Origin: UBA8389 sp035719105
Lineage (GTDB): Bacteria; Bacteroidota; Bacteroidia; Bacteroidales; UBA1402
NCBI GenBank assembly: GCA_035719105.1
Contig: DASTGN010000001.1
Span: 124,001-188,000, forward strand
Length of the DNA stretch: 64,000 nt
Reading direction: 5' to 3'
Shown: piece after piece, positions 27,872 through 36,806 of the stretch
How positions within the stretch are numbered: position 1 is the first letter of the stretch
How the letters are laid out: every line of letters begins with the position of its first letter
Notes under the pieces: model-generated
Seen by the model: only the letters and a program-made list of their open reading frames with translations
The model's database searches: none
Told to the model about the DNA's origin: nothing
Position numbers and translations under genes: made by a program

Positions 27872-29128
27872 ATGGATATGAAAATTAAGTTGACTGTTGT
27901 GTTGGCATTTGCGGCACTTCTTTCCGTTCAGGCACAAAACGTGGATAAAGGGAAATTGATCGAGGTGCCCAAGGGTAGTTTTTATGAAGACGTCGTGCTC
28001 AAAGATGTTCGACAAGTGGACAGTGCGCTCAATCCAGAGAAGCCGAGGATCAAATACATCATGGACATGGCGGGAATGAAACTTCCCAATAAAGTAAATT
28101 TATACAAGTCGTTTTGGGCAAACGCCCCCATTTCACAAGGCAATACAGGCACGTGCTGGTGTTTCAGCACCACTTCCCAATACGAAAGCGAAGTGTACCG
28201 TCAGTTCGGCAAGAAAGTGAAGCTATCTGAAATATATACCGTCTATTGGGAATACGTGGAAAAAGCCAGACGCTTTGTTCAGGAACGTGGAAATTCCCTG
28301 TTCGACGAAGGTTCCGAAGCCAATGCAGTTGAACGCATCACCACCGAATACGGTATGGTACCGCTCGAATTTTATACCGGTTTAGTCAATAAGCGTCAAT
28401 ACCATTCGCATGCCGACATGTTTAAGGAAATGAGCGGTTATCTGAATTCGGTCAAAGAAAGCAATGCTTGGAACGAAGAGCAAGTGTTGGCAACCATTCG
28501 CAGCATTCTGAACCACTACTTGGGAGAACCTCCGGTCAAATTCAAGGTAGAAGGCAAGGAATACACCCCCATGACCTATTTGAAAGATTTCCTCAAGATC
28601 AATCCAAACGATTTTATCGAAGTACTTTCCTACAAACAGAAACCCTATTGGGAAAAAGTGGAATACGAAGTGCCCGACAACTGGTGGCACAGCGCCGACT
28701 ATTACAACCTTCCGTTGGATGATTTCATGAAAGTCATCAAGCAGGCCATTCGCGCCGGATACACCATGAGCATTGGCGGTGATGTGTCCGAAGCCGGCCT
28801 TTCAAGGGACTTCCAATGTGGCATTATTCCCGATTTCGACATTCCTTCCGCCTACATCAACGACGATGCACGACAGTTCCGATTCTCCAACAAAACCACC
28901 ACGGACGACCACGGTATGCATTTAGTGGGCTATTTGGAAAATTTCAAAGGAGACGGCAAAGACTGGTATCTCATCAAGGATTCCAGCGCCGGTTCCAGGA
29001 ACAACGACAAGAAAGCTCCCGAATTTGGTTATTACTTTTTCAGCGAAGACTTCATGAAGCTCAAGATGATGGGCATCACCGTTCACAAAGATGCACTGAA
29101 AGAGGTGCTGGGCAAGTTTAAAAAGTAA
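27872..29128 (+). CDS. Secreted C1B-type cysteine peptidase (aminopeptidase C / bleomycin hydrolase-like)
   Basis: A 418-residue papain-fold peptidase with a signal peptide (MKIKLTVVLAFAALLSVQAQ). The oxyanion glutamine and nucleophile are in SQGNTGTCWCFS (Cys95), and the histidine is in DDHGMHLVGYL. The third catalytic position, normally Asn in an NSW motif, reads KDSS here, so Asp replaces Asn. The insertions between Cys and His fit the bleomycin-hydrolase branch rather than plain papain. Classical PepC is cytoplasmic; the signal peptide points to the periplasm. ATGs at 27872 and 27878 are both possible. Its stop directly abuts that of the adenine deaminase gene. Confidence 0.87.
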   Translation: MDMKIKLTVVLAFAALLSVQAQNVDKGKLIEVPKGSFYEDVVLKDVRQVDSALNPEKPRIKYIMDMAGMKLPNKVNLYKSFWANAPISQGNTGTCWCFSTTSQYESEVYRQFGKKVKLSEIYTVYWEYVEKARRFVQERGNSLFDEGSEANAVERITTEYGMVPLEFYTGLVNKRQYHSHADMFKEMSGYLNSVKESNAWNEEQVLATIRSILNHYLGEPPVKFKVEGKEYTPMTYLKDFLKINPNDFIEVLSYKQKPYWEKVEYEVPDNWWHSADYYNLPLDDFMKVIKQAIRAGYTMSIGGDVSEAGLSRDFQCGIIPDFDIPSAYINDDARQFRFSNKTTTDDHGMHLVGYLENFKGDGKDWYLIKDSSAGSRNNDKKAPEFGYYFFSEDFMKLKMMGITVHKDALKEVLGKFKK

Positions 29129-30763
29129 TCAGTCGTTGGTGAACAGGTCGGTAAACGAGAATTTCAGAATTTCGAACAGACCTTTGTCGCCGAGTTTCAG
29201 TTCAGGAATCACTAAAAGAGACATGAACGCCAGGGTCATGAAAGGTGCACCCAATGTGGAACCCATCTTCTTGGTCATTGCATCTGCTTTTGAATAGGCA
29301 GATGCAATGATTGGGCCGTCGGAATTGGACATCAAACCGCCAACGGGTAAGGGCAAAAGCTCGGTTTTTTTGCCGTCGACCGCAACAATGCCACCTTTGC
29401 ACTCGATCAACCGATTGATGGCAGCGGCAATTTCCTTGTCTGAAACGCCCACTGCTACGATGTTGTGGCTATCATGGGCCACCGTGGAGGCGATAGCTCC
29501 TCGTTTAAGGCCAAAACCATTGATGAAACCAATTGCTGGTTTGGCAGGATGATAGCGGTTGTAGACCACCATTTTCAAAACATCTTTATTACAATCGGAC
29601 ACGGCTGAACCCTTTTCGATGTTCGGTTCGGTTATTAAAACCTTCGTTTGAAGCTGACCATCTTCGGCAACAATGACGCGCATGCGATTGCCGGTAGGGG
29701 CAATTTGAAGCGCTTCGACAGTGATGGGCAACGTATTGAATTGATTGATAGGTTCGGACGGTTCCGAGACATGGTAGCAGGCAGAACCGTTTTCGGCCAC
29801 CAACGATCCGGCTATCCAGGTTTGAAGTACTTTGAAATTCACCAAATCCTGAACAACGACAAAATCGGCACGGTCGCCTTCTTGCAACAAACCAATCTGG
29901 AGGTTGTAATGTTTGATGGGGTTCAAAGAGCAACAGCGGAGGGCATCCAACGCACTGTAACCATTGGCTACGATTCGGCGCAAATGATTGTCAATGTGGC
30001 CATTTTTGAGCAAGTCGTCCGGGTGCTTGTCATCCGAACAGAACATGACTCGATCGGAATGTTCCTTCAGCAGCGGCATCAAGTCGTCCAAATTGCGAGC
30101 AGCACTGCCTTCGCGGATCAAAATCATCATGCCCAAAGCCAGTTTTTCCTTGGCTTCAGCCATTGTCATGCATTCGTGGTCGGTGGAAATACCTTCGTCC
30201 ACGTAAGTACGGAGGCTATCACCAGACAAATTGGGCGCATGTCCGTCAATGGGTTTGTCAAAGTCGCGGGCATAGCGGAGTTTTAAGAGCACTTGCTCAT
30301 CACCCATTAACAGACCAGGAAAATTCATCATCTCGGCCAAAAAATGGATATCGTCGCGTTTGAGCAGTGATTTAATATCGGTTGCATTCAACACTGCGCC
30401 AGAAGTCTCTACATGCGTGGCCGGTACGCAGGATGGAGCCCCAAAATAAAATTTCAGCGGAGATTTTTTGCCATCGTTGATCATGTAATCGATGCCGGGA
30501 ATGCCGCAAACATTGGCAATCTCGTGCGGATCGCAAACGCAGGCCACCGTTCCGTGAGGCAAAACCTGGCGTGCGAAAACCGAAGGGGTCATCATCGAGC
30601 TTTCAATATGAATGTGCGCATCGATGAGGCCGGGGATGATAAACTGGTCAGTTACGTCGGTGGAAGGCTCAATGGACGTGATTCGACCATGACTGTAGGT
30701 CACGATGCCATCAAAAACGCGGTTGGCCACCACGTCCGCTATATGTCCTGAAATCGTTTTCAT
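29129..30763 (-). CDS. ade: Adenine deaminase
   Basis: Converts adenine to hypoxanthine and ammonia for purine salvage. The 544-residue amidohydrolase has the metal ligands PGLIDAHIHIESSMM, then VCDPHEIANVCG and the FCSDDKHPDDLL motif. The C-terminal adenine-deaminase domain has AVGVSDKEIAAAINRL and GGLMSNSD. The ATG at 30763 (MKTISGHIADVV) is preferred over an earlier in-frame TTG-initiated extension that would run through the promoter. The promoter is shared back to back with miaA. Confidence 0.96.
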   Translation of the reverse strand: MKTISGHIADVVANRVFDGIVTYSHGRITSIEPSTDVTDQFIIPGLIDAHIHIESSMMTPSVFARQVLPHGTVACVCDPHEIANVCGIPGIDYMINDGKKSPLKFYFGAPSCVPATHVETSGAVLNATDIKSLLKRDDIHFLAEMMNFPGLLMGDEQVLLKLRYARDFDKPIDGHAPNLSGDSLRTYVDEGISTDHECMTMAEAKEKLALGMMILIREGSAARNLDDLMPLLKEHSDRVMFCSDDKHPDDLLKNGHIDNHLRRIVANGYSALDALRCCSLNPIKHYNLQIGLLQEGDRADFVVVQDLVNFKVLQTWIAGSLVAENGSACYHVSEPSEPINQFNTLPITVEALQIAPTGNRMRVIVAEDGQLQTKVLITEPNIEKGSAVSDCNKDVLKMVVYNRYHPAKPAIGFINGFGLKRGAIASTVAHDSHNIVAVGVSDKEIAAAINRLIECKGGIVAVDGKKTELLPLPVGGLMSNSDGPIIASAYSKADAMTKKMGSTLGAPFMTLAFMSLLVIPELKLGDKGLFEILKFSFTDLFTND

Positions 30764-30780
30764 AGGCGTAGGATTAAGGG

Positions 30781-30788
30781 CAAATGTA
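30781..30788 (-). promoter_or_regulatory. -7 promoter element of ade
   Basis: TACATTTG on the minus strand, an exact match 17 nt before the ade ATG. Only 12 bp separate it from the miaA element on the other strand, so the two promoters overlap. Confidence 0.7.
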
Positions 30789-30800
30789 GAAAAAAACGCG

Positions 30801-30808
30801 TACTTTTG
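30801..30808 (+). promoter_or_regulatory. -7 promoter element of miaA
   Basis: TACTTTTG, an exact match ending 8 nt before the ATG at 30817. The transcript would have only a few bases of leader. Confidence 0.7.
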
Positions 30809-30816
30809 CTTCAATC

Positions 30817-31740
30817 ATGCAAAACAAAATGAGTCAGCCCCTAATCACGATCCTTGGTCCAACTGCTTCCGGTAAAACCCACCTGGCGGTAAAACTTGCT
30901 TCAAAGCTTCATGCTGAAATCATTAGCGGAGATTCCAGGCAAGTGTATCGGGGCATGGATATCGGCACTGGCAAGGATCTGAACGAATATACCTTGGATG
31001 GACAATCGATACCCTTTCACCTCATCGATATCGTAGACGCCGGATACAAATACAATGTGTTCGAATACCAGCAAGATTTTTTGAAGGTGTGGAAGGAATT
31101 GAAACAACCCGCTATACTTTGCGGTGGTACAGGGCTTTATATTGAATCCATATTGCGCGGTTACCGACTGGTGCCCGTTCCGGCAAATCCTGTTTTACGA
31201 GAAGAACTGGAGCGAAAATCATTGGATGAACTGACTAAATTATTGGCAACCTATAAAAAATTGCACAACACTACCGATGTGGATACGGTCAAGCGAGCAG
31301 TCCGCGCCATTGAAATCGAAGAATACTACCTTCAGAACCCTTTGTTGGACACCACCTTCCCCAAGATTGAAAGCATCGTATTCGGTCTGGATCTGGATCG
31401 CGAAGTGAGACGAGACCGAATCACCAATCGCCTGAAAGCTCGTTTGAACGAAGGCATGGTGGCCGAAGTGGAAGACTTGATTGGTCGAGGCATTCCAGTG
31501 GAAGACCTCATTTATTATGGATTGGAATACAAATACTTAAGTCTATATATTGTCGGCGAACTCACTTTCGATCAAATGTTCACCCAATTGGAAATTGCCA
31601 TTCATCAGTTCGCCAAACGTCAAATGACCTGGTTCCGAGGTATGGAAACAAGAGGCATAAAAATTCAATGGCTCGATGCGATGGCGCCTGCCGAGGAAAA
31701 TATCCAAAAAATGAAGGCTTTGATCAACCCAGTCGGCTGA
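30817..31740 (+). CDS. miaA: tRNA dimethylallyltransferase
   Basis: Adds the dimethylallyl group to A37 of tRNAs reading UNN codons. The 307-residue protein has the P-loop GPTASGKTHLAVKLA, the substrate-binding SGDSRQVYRGMDIGTGK, and the motifs HLIDIVD and ILCGGTGLYIESIL. The ATG at 30817 or the methionine at codon 5 could start it; the promoter lies immediately before. The last 17 nt overlap the 3' end of the convergent Crp/Fnr gene. Confidence 0.96.
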   Translation: MQNKMSQPLITILGPTASGKTHLAVKLASKLHAEIISGDSRQVYRGMDIGTGKDLNEYTLDGQSIPFHLIDIVDAGYKYNVFEYQQDFLKVWKELKQPAILCGGTGLYIESILRGYRLVPVPANPVLREELERKSLDELTKLLATYKKLHNTTDVDTVKRAVRAIEIEEYYLQNPLLDTTFPKIESIVFGLDLDREVRRDRITNRLKARLNEGMVAEVEDLIGRGIPVEDLIYYGLEYKYLSLYIVGELTFDQMFTQLEIAIHQFAKRQMTWFRGMETRGIKIQWLDAMAPAEENIQKMKALINPVG

Positions 31741-32428
31741 TCTTTCGAAGTCTGTCCTCGTCGATGATCTTGATACGACGGCCATCCATGGCGATGACAC
31801 GCTCTGATACGAACATGGAAAGGGTACGAATGGCGTTGGAAGTGGTCATATTGGACAAATTGGCCAAATCCTCACGGGAAAGGTAAACGTTGATGGTTGC
31901 GCCATCTTCTTCCAATCCATAATTGTCACGCATGAATATCAGCGATTCAGCCAACCGACCCCGAATATGCTTCTGGGTGAGATTAACCTGGCGAGCATCC
32001 GAAATGCCCAAGTCGACTGATAATTGACGGATGAAAAAATATGCAAGAGCATTGTTCTGATGAACCAATTTCAGCATGACATCCTTTGGAATCATTACAA
32101 TAGAGGAAGTTTCAAACGCACAGGCACTGGTGTTGTAGTTTCCGTTGGCAAAGATTGCACGGTAGGCAAAGTAACTGATGGGCTGTAAAATGCGGACGAT
32201 TTGGTTTCTGCCACCTACTCCTTCTTTATAGATCTTCACTTTACCACGAATGACGCTCATCATGTGGGTGGGTTTATCTCCCTCATAATGAATGATTTCG
32301 TTTTTTTTGAAGGTCTGTACCTGGAAGTTGGATTTAAGAAAGTCCTGCTCGTCGGGTGTCAGTGCCTGCCAAATATCTGCTAAACATTCCAGATCTTTTG
32401 TTTCCGATAATGACTGCCTTTTAACCAT
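31724..32428 (-). CDS. Crp/Fnr family transcriptional regulator
   Basis: A 234-residue regulator. The N-terminal cyclic-nucleotide-binding beta-barrel (about 25-140) contains NEIIHYEGDKPTHMMSVIRG. The C-terminal winged HTH contains LSREDLANLSNMTTSNAIRTL. No cysteine set for an Fnr-type Fe-S cluster is visible, and the classical cAMP-binding RXXS motif is not evident, so the effector is unknown. It has its own promoter, with purU divergent upstream. Its 3' end overlaps miaA. Confidence 0.92.
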   Translation of the reverse strand: MVKRQSLSETKDLECLADIWQALTPDEQDFLKSNFQVQTFKKNEIIHYEGDKPTHMMSVIRGKVKIYKEGVGGRNQIVRILQPISYFAYRAIFANGNYNTSACAFETSSIVMIPKDVMLKLVHQNNALAYFFIRQLSVDLGISDARQVNLTQKHIRGRLAESLIFMRDNYGLEEDGATINVYLSREDLANLSNMTTSNAIRTLSMFVSERVIAMDGRRIKIIDEDRLRKISRLG

Positions 32429-32458
32429 TTACTTGTTATAAAACATACTTATACAACG

Positions 32459-32466
32459 CAAAAATA
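32459..32466 (-). promoter_or_regulatory. -7 promoter element of the Crp/Fnr gene
   Basis: TATTTTTG on the minus strand, an exact TAnnTTTG match about 30 nt before the start codon at 32428. Confidence 0.65.
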
Positions 32467-32507
32467 GGGTAAAAAATAGAAAAAACAATAAAATGGGAGT
32501 TTTTTGC

Positions 32508-32515
32508 TAATTTTG
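32508..32515 (+). promoter_or_regulatory. -7 promoter element of the purU-his operon
   Basis: TAATTTTG, an exact match 22 nt before the purU ATG. It appears to drive six tightly packed genes. Confidence 0.7.
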
Positions 32516-32537
32516 CAGACTAAACAAGGAAAGAAAC

Positions 32538-33413
32538 ATGACACGATTAAGCCACCTTGACACGACCGCCATTTTATTGATCCATTGCCCCGACCAAAAA
32601 GGCATACTGGCTGCTGTGACCGACTTTATCAACGTCAATAAAGGAAACATCATTTACCTCGACCAACATGTTGACCGCAAGGCAGGTGTGTTTTTTATGA
32701 GGGTGGAATGGGAACTGGAACAATTTACCATTCCGACTGAGAAAATTGAAGAATTCTTCGATACGCTTTACACGCAAAAATATCAGATGAACTTCCGCCT
32801 TTATTTTGGCGACCAGAAACCGAAAATGGCTATTTTCGTATCAAAAATGTCACATTGCCTTTTTGACTTGCTGGCGCATTACCGTTCAGGCGATTGGAAC
32901 GTTGAGATTCCCTGCATCATCAGTAATCACGAGGATCTGAGCGATATCGCCGAGCATTTCGGCATACCGTTCCACCATTTCCCTATCACTAAGGACAACA
33001 AGGAACAACAGGAAGTGCGCGAATTGGAACTATTGGCTTCGTACGGGGTGAATTTTATTGTGTTGGCACGTTACATGCAAATTATTTCGGATGACTTCGT
33101 GTCCAGCTATCCCAACCGCATCATCAACATTCACCATTCCACGTTGCCCGCCTTCATTGGCGCTAAGCCTTATCATGCTGCTTACGAGCGCGGGGTGAAG
33201 ATTATCGGCGCCACCAGCCATTACGTGACGGCCGATTTGGACGCGGGTCCCATCATTGAGCAGGATGTTGCTCGAATTTCGCACAAGGACACCATCGAAA
33301 TGTTGGTGCATCGTGGTCAAGATATTGAAAAAATCGTCTTGTCCAGAGCGGTCGAAAAACACATCGAACGCAAAATATTAGTTTATCAAAACCGAACAGT
33401 CGTATTTAATTAA
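32538..33413 (+). CDS. purU: Formyltetrahydrofolate deformylase
   Basis: Hydrolyses 10-formyl-THF to THF and formate. The 291-residue protein has an N-terminal ACT domain (ILLIHCPDQKGILAAVTDFI) and a C-terminal formyltransferase-type domain with INIHHSTLPAFIGAKPYH and the catalytic aspartate in YVTADLDAGPII. The fused ACT domain separates it from PurN. hisH begins 2 nt after the stop, an unusual but metabolically sensible partner because histidine synthesis releases AICAR, whose further use needs formyl-THF. Confidence 0.96.
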   Translation: MTRLSHLDTTAILLIHCPDQKGILAAVTDFINVNKGNIIYLDQHVDRKAGVFFMRVEWELEQFTIPTEKIEEFFDTLYTQKYQMNFRLYFGDQKPKMAIFVSKMSHCLFDLLAHYRSGDWNVEIPCIISNHEDLSDIAEHFGIPFHHFPITKDNKEQQEVRELELLASYGVNFIVLARYMQIISDDFVSSYPNRIINIHHSTLPAFIGAKPYHAAYERGVKIIGATSHYVTADLDAGPIIEQDVARISHKDTIEMLVHRGQDIEKIVLSRAVEKHIERKILVYQNRTVVFN

Positions 33414-33415
33414 AT

Positions 33416-34009
33416 ATGGAAGTCACCATCATCAAATACAATGCAGGCAACATCTATTCCGTCGTGCACGCCTTGCGCCGCATAGGAATCGAGCCCTTGG
33501 TCACCGACGACAAAGAGCGCATTCTTGCAGCCGACAAAGTCATTTTTCCAGGTGTTGGAGAGGCTTCTTTCACCATGGCCTACTTGCGTGAACGCCAATT
33601 GGATCAGCTTATTATCGATTTGAAGCAACCCACGCTCGGCATTTGCATCGGGTTGCAACTGATGTGTCAGCATTCGGAAGAAGGCAATACGAAATGCCTC
33701 GGTATTTTCGACACGGAAGTCAAGAAATTCGTTTCCAACAACCCCTTCGACAAAGTGCCTCAAATGGGTTGGAATACCATTACCGACCTGAAAACCAGCT
33801 TGTTCAGTCCCGACATGGAAAACCAGTACGTTTATTACGTGCACAGTTTCTTTGCTGAACGCTGCGCTCAAACCATTGCGGTAACCGATTATCTGCAACC
33901 CTACAGCGCAGCCCTGCACCGCGACAATTTCTACGCTACCCAGTTTCACCCCGAAAAAAGCGGTGATATGGGCGAGCGCATACTCAAAAATTTCGTAGAT
34001 CTTCCCTAA
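33416..34009 (+). CDS. hisH: Imidazole glycerol phosphate synthase, glutaminase subunit
   Basis: A 197-residue class I amidotransferase that feeds ammonia to HisF. It has the nucleophile Cys in LGICIGLQLM and the His-Glu pair in TQFHPEKSGDMG. The N-terminus MEVTIIKYNAGNIYSV fits the family. The stop overlaps the hisA ATG by one base (TAATG). Confidence 0.96.
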   Translation: MEVTIIKYNAGNIYSVVHALRRIGIEPLVTDDKERILAADKVIFPGVGEASFTMAYLRERQLDQLIIDLKQPTLGICIGLQLMCQHSEEGNTKCLGIFDTEVKKFVSNNPFDKVPQMGWNTITDLKTSLFSPDMENQYVYYVHSFFAERCAQTIAVTDYLQPYSAALHRDNFYATQFHPEKSGDMGERILKNFVDLP

Positions 34010-34728
34010 TGGACATCATACCTGCCATAGACCTCATCGACGGAAAATGCGTCCGCCTCTCCCAAGGTGACTACGACCGCAAAACCGTTTACAACGAACA
34101 TCCGCTCGAGGTAGCCAAGATGTTTGAGGATCATGGCATCACGAGACTGCATTTGGTCGATTTGGACGGTGCCAAAGCCCATCACATCGTAAACCACAAA
34201 GTGCTGGAAACCATCGCCAACCAAACCAAGCTGATCATCGATTTCGGCGGAGGCCTCAAAACGGACGACGACTTGCGCATTGCATTCGAATGTGGCGCAA
34301 GCATGATCACTGGTGGCAGCATTGCTGTCAAATCACCCGACGTCTTCGAATCGTGGATTTCCAAATTTGGCGCAAGCCGAATTATTTTGGGTGCCGACGT
34401 CAAAGACGAAAAAATTGCTGTGACTGGCTGGACGGAAGACACCGATCTGAAATTGATTCCTTTTTTGGAAAATTACACGCAGAAAGGCATTTCCAAAGTA
34501 ATCTGTACCGATATTGCCAAGGACGGCATGTTGCAGGGAGCCTCGGTGGAACTGTATCGAAAAATACTTCAGGCATTTCCCAAAATGTACCTCGTGGCCA
34601 GCGGTGGCGTGAGTCAAATGGGTGATTTGGAATTGCTTGCCGAAGCAGGACTGCCCGCCGTCATTTTCGGCAAAGCCATCTACGAAGGTCGCATTCAACT
34701 TAAAGACCTTAAACCCTTTTTGAATTAA
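34009..34728 (+). CDS. hisA: ProFAR isomerase
   Basis: Phosphoribosylformimino-5-aminoimidazole carboxamide ribotide isomerase, an Amadori-type (beta/alpha)8 barrel of 239 residues. The N-terminal catalytic aspartate is in IIPAIDLIDGKCVRLSQGDY; the second is in CTDIAKDGMLQGAS. The phosphate-binding IDFGGGLKTDDD and ASGGVSQMGDLE occur in the two halves. It is translationally coupled to hisH and followed by hisF after 5 nt. Confidence 0.97.
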   Translation: MDIIPAIDLIDGKCVRLSQGDYDRKTVYNEHPLEVAKMFEDHGITRLHLVDLDGAKAHHIVNHKVLETIANQTKLIIDFGGGLKTDDDLRIAFECGASMITGGSIAVKSPDVFESWISKFGASRIILGADVKDEKIAVTGWTEDTDLKLIPFLENYTQKGISKVICTDIAKDGMLQGASVELYRKILQAFPKMYLVASGGVSQMGDLELLAEAGLPAVIFGKAIYEGRIQLKDLKPFLN

Positions 34729-34733
34729 AACCA

Positions 34734-35489
34734 ATGCTCGCAAAAAGAATTGTCCCTTGCCTCGATGTTAAAGACGGAGAAACCGTAAAAGGCATTAACT
34801 TTGTAAACTTCCGTCAAGCAGGCGACCCGGTCGAACTTGGCGCGGAATACAGCCGTCAGGGTGCTGACGAACTGGTTTACTTGGATATTACGGCATCGCA
34901 CGAAGGTCGCAAAACTTTCACCGACATGGTCAAGCGCGTAGCCGCCAAAGTGAGCATTCCATTTACGGTGGGCGGTGGCATCAATGAACTCAAGGATGTG
35001 GATAAAATGCTGAACGCGGGTGCCGACAAGGTGTCCATCAATTCGGCCGCTATTAGAAACCCCAAACTCATCGATGAGATTTCCCGCAACTTTGGCGCGC
35101 AAGTTTGCGTGGTGGCCATCGATGCCAAGCTGGAATCAAACGGCGAGTGGGTGTGCTACCTCAATGGAGGCCGCATTCCGACCGAATACACGCTGTTTAA
35201 ATGGGCTCACGAAGCTCAGGAACGTGGAGCCGGCGAAATTCTCTTCACCAGCATGTCCCACGACGGTGTGAAAACGGGTTATGCCAATGAAGCATTGGCT
35301 AAACTGGCCGAAAGCCTCACGATTCCCATCATCGCATCGGGCGGGGCAGGCGAGATGTCGCATTTTCGTGATGCGTTCACCCTTGGCAAGGCCGATGCAG
35401 CCTTAGCCGCCAGTGTGTTTCACTTCGGAGAGATGACCATCCCCGATTTGAAAAAATATTTGAAAAACGAAGGTATTGTAATAAGATAA
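34734..35489 (+). CDS. hisF: Imidazole glycerol phosphate synthase, cyclase subunit
   Basis: The 251-residue barrel joins PRFAR and ammonia to give IGP and AICAR. The start LAKRIVPCLDVKDGETVKG has the first catalytic aspartate; the second lies in SMSHDGVKTGY. The phosphate-binding VGGGI and ASGGAGEM motifs are present. It works as a complex with HisH, encoded two genes upstream. Confidence 0.97.
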   Translation: MLAKRIVPCLDVKDGETVKGINFVNFRQAGDPVELGAEYSRQGADELVYLDITASHEGRKTFTDMVKRVAAKVSIPFTVGGGINELKDVDKMLNAGADKVSINSAAIRNPKLIDEISRNFGAQVCVVAIDAKLESNGEWVCYLNGGRIPTEYTLFKWAHEAQERGAGEILFTSMSHDGVKTGYANEALAKLAESLTIPIIASGGAGEMSHFRDAFTLGKADAALAASVFHFGEMTIPDLKKYLKNEGIVIR

Positions 35490-35494
35490 AAATT

Positions 35495-36091
35495 ATGGAA
35501 TTAGATTTCAGCAAACTCAACGGACTGGTTCCTGCCATCATTCAGGATGCCGTATCTGGCAAGGTTCTCATGCTGGGCTTCATGAATGAGGAAGCATTAG
35601 CCAAAACCATTGAAACGGGTCAGGTTACCTTTTTCAGCCGTACTAAAAACCGTCTTTGGACCAAGGGCGAAGAAAGCGGAAACTTCCTGAACGTTGTTTC
35701 CATCAAGGAAGATTGCGACAAGGATACCCTGCTTATTCAAGCCAATCCGGTCGGCCCTGTTTGCCACGAAGGTTGGGACACTTGCTTCAACGACGAAAAC
35801 AAAGCCGATGGTTTTGCCTTCCTAAAATACCTGCAAGACTTTATCGATCAACGCCATAAAGAAATGCCCGAGGGTTCCTACACCACTTCCTTGTTTAAAA
35901 GCGGCATTAACCGCATGGCTCAAAAAGTGGGCGAGGAAGCGGTCGAAACCGTCATAGAAGCCACCAACGGCACCGAGGCAGGGTTCCTGTACGAAGCCTC
36001 CGATTTGGTGTACCATCTGATCGTACTGCTCACCAGTAAAGGCTACCGTTTGGACGACTTGGGACTTGAACTTAAAAAGAGACACAAATAA
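35495..36091 (+). CDS. hisIE: Bifunctional phosphoribosyl-AMP cyclohydrolase / phosphoribosyl-ATP pyrophosphatase
   Basis: Carries out steps 2 and 3 of histidine synthesis. The 198-residue fusion has the HisI part (about 1-110; LMLGFMNEEAL, FFSRTKNRLWTKGEESGN, and the zinc-binding segment ending VCHEGWDTCF). The HisE part follows (about 115-198; TTSLFKSGINRMAQKVGEEAVETVIEA, acidic metal-binding helices). The stop overlaps the ATG of the ABC ATPase by one base. Confidence 0.96.
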   Translation: MELDFSKLNGLVPAIIQDAVSGKVLMLGFMNEEALAKTIETGQVTFFSRTKNRLWTKGEESGNFLNVVSIKEDCDKDTLLIQANPVGPVCHEGWDTCFNDENKADGFAFLKYLQDFIDQRHKEMPEGSYTTSLFKSGINRMAQKVGEEAVETVIEATNGTEAGFLYEASDLVYHLIVLLTSKGYRLDDLGLELKKRHK

Positions 36092-36759
36092 TGGAAGACG
36101 AAGTATTGATCAAGTACGTGGATGTCACTGTAAGTCACGACGACCAGAATATTCTAGAAAATGTAACCTTCGAAGTTCGTAGAGGTGAATTCGTCTACAT
36201 CAACGGTCGGGTAGGCTCCGGAAAAAGCAGTTTGCTCAAAACCCTGTATCACGACCTGCCAGTAACTGAGGGCAGTGCCACCATTTTTGAATACGACCTC
36301 ACAGAGATGCATTTGAACGATGTTCCCGAGCTTCGTCGCCGCATCGGCATAGTTTTTCAGGACTTCCAGCTCCTAAGCGACCGCACGGTGGACGCCAATT
36401 TGCAGTTCGTCCTGCAAGCCACTGGTTGGAAAGACAAAGCCGAAATACAGGACCGCATCAGCGATGTGCTTCGTCACGTTGGAATGAGTGGTAAAGAAGG
36501 CAAGATGCCGCATGAGCTCTCTGGCGGAGAGCAACAACGTATTGTCATGGCTCGTGCCCTGCTGAATTCACCGGATATCATTCTGGCCGACGAACCCACC
36601 GGCAACTTGGATCCCGAAACAGGTGCTTCCATCGTGGAGCTCCTGCACACCATTCAGGAATCGGGAACCACGGTCGTGATGAGCACCCACAATACGAACT
36701 TGATTCAGAGCTATCCGGGACGCGTCTTGAAATGCGACAATGGTCGGTTGATTGAATAA
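36091..36759 (+). CDS. FtsE-like ABC transporter ATP-binding protein
   Basis: A 222-residue ATPase with Walker A GRVGSGKSSLLK, Q-loop VFQDFQLL, signature LSGGEQQRI, Walker B IILADEPTGNLD and the switch His in MSTHNTN. The E-P-T-G-N-L-D and Q-L-L patterns match the FtsE/LolD group, and the short length matches FtsE. It would act with FtsX in peptidoglycan hydrolase control at division, but no ftsX lies nearby; lysC follows. It overlaps hisIE by one base, so it belongs to the his operon transcript. Confidence 0.85.
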   Translation: MEDEVLIKYVDVTVSHDDQNILENVTFEVRRGEFVYINGRVGSGKSSLLKTLYHDLPVTEGSATIFEYDLTEMHLNDVPELRRRIGIVFQDFQLLSDRTVDANLQFVLQATGWKDKAEIQDRISDVLRHVGMSGKEGKMPHELSGGEQQRIVMARALLNSPDIILADEPTGNLDPETGASIVELLHTIQESGTTVVMSTHNTNLIQSYPGRVLKCDNGRLIE

Positions 36760-36766
36760 AATATCG

Positions 36767-36774
36767 TAACTTTG
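36767..36774 (+). promoter_or_regulatory. -7 promoter element of lysC
   Basis: TAACTTTG, an exact match 32 nt before the lysC ATG and just after the FtsE-like gene ends. Confidence 0.65.
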
Positions 36775-36806
36775 TATTGCTAATAAAACCTCAAAAATAG
36801 ATAAAA

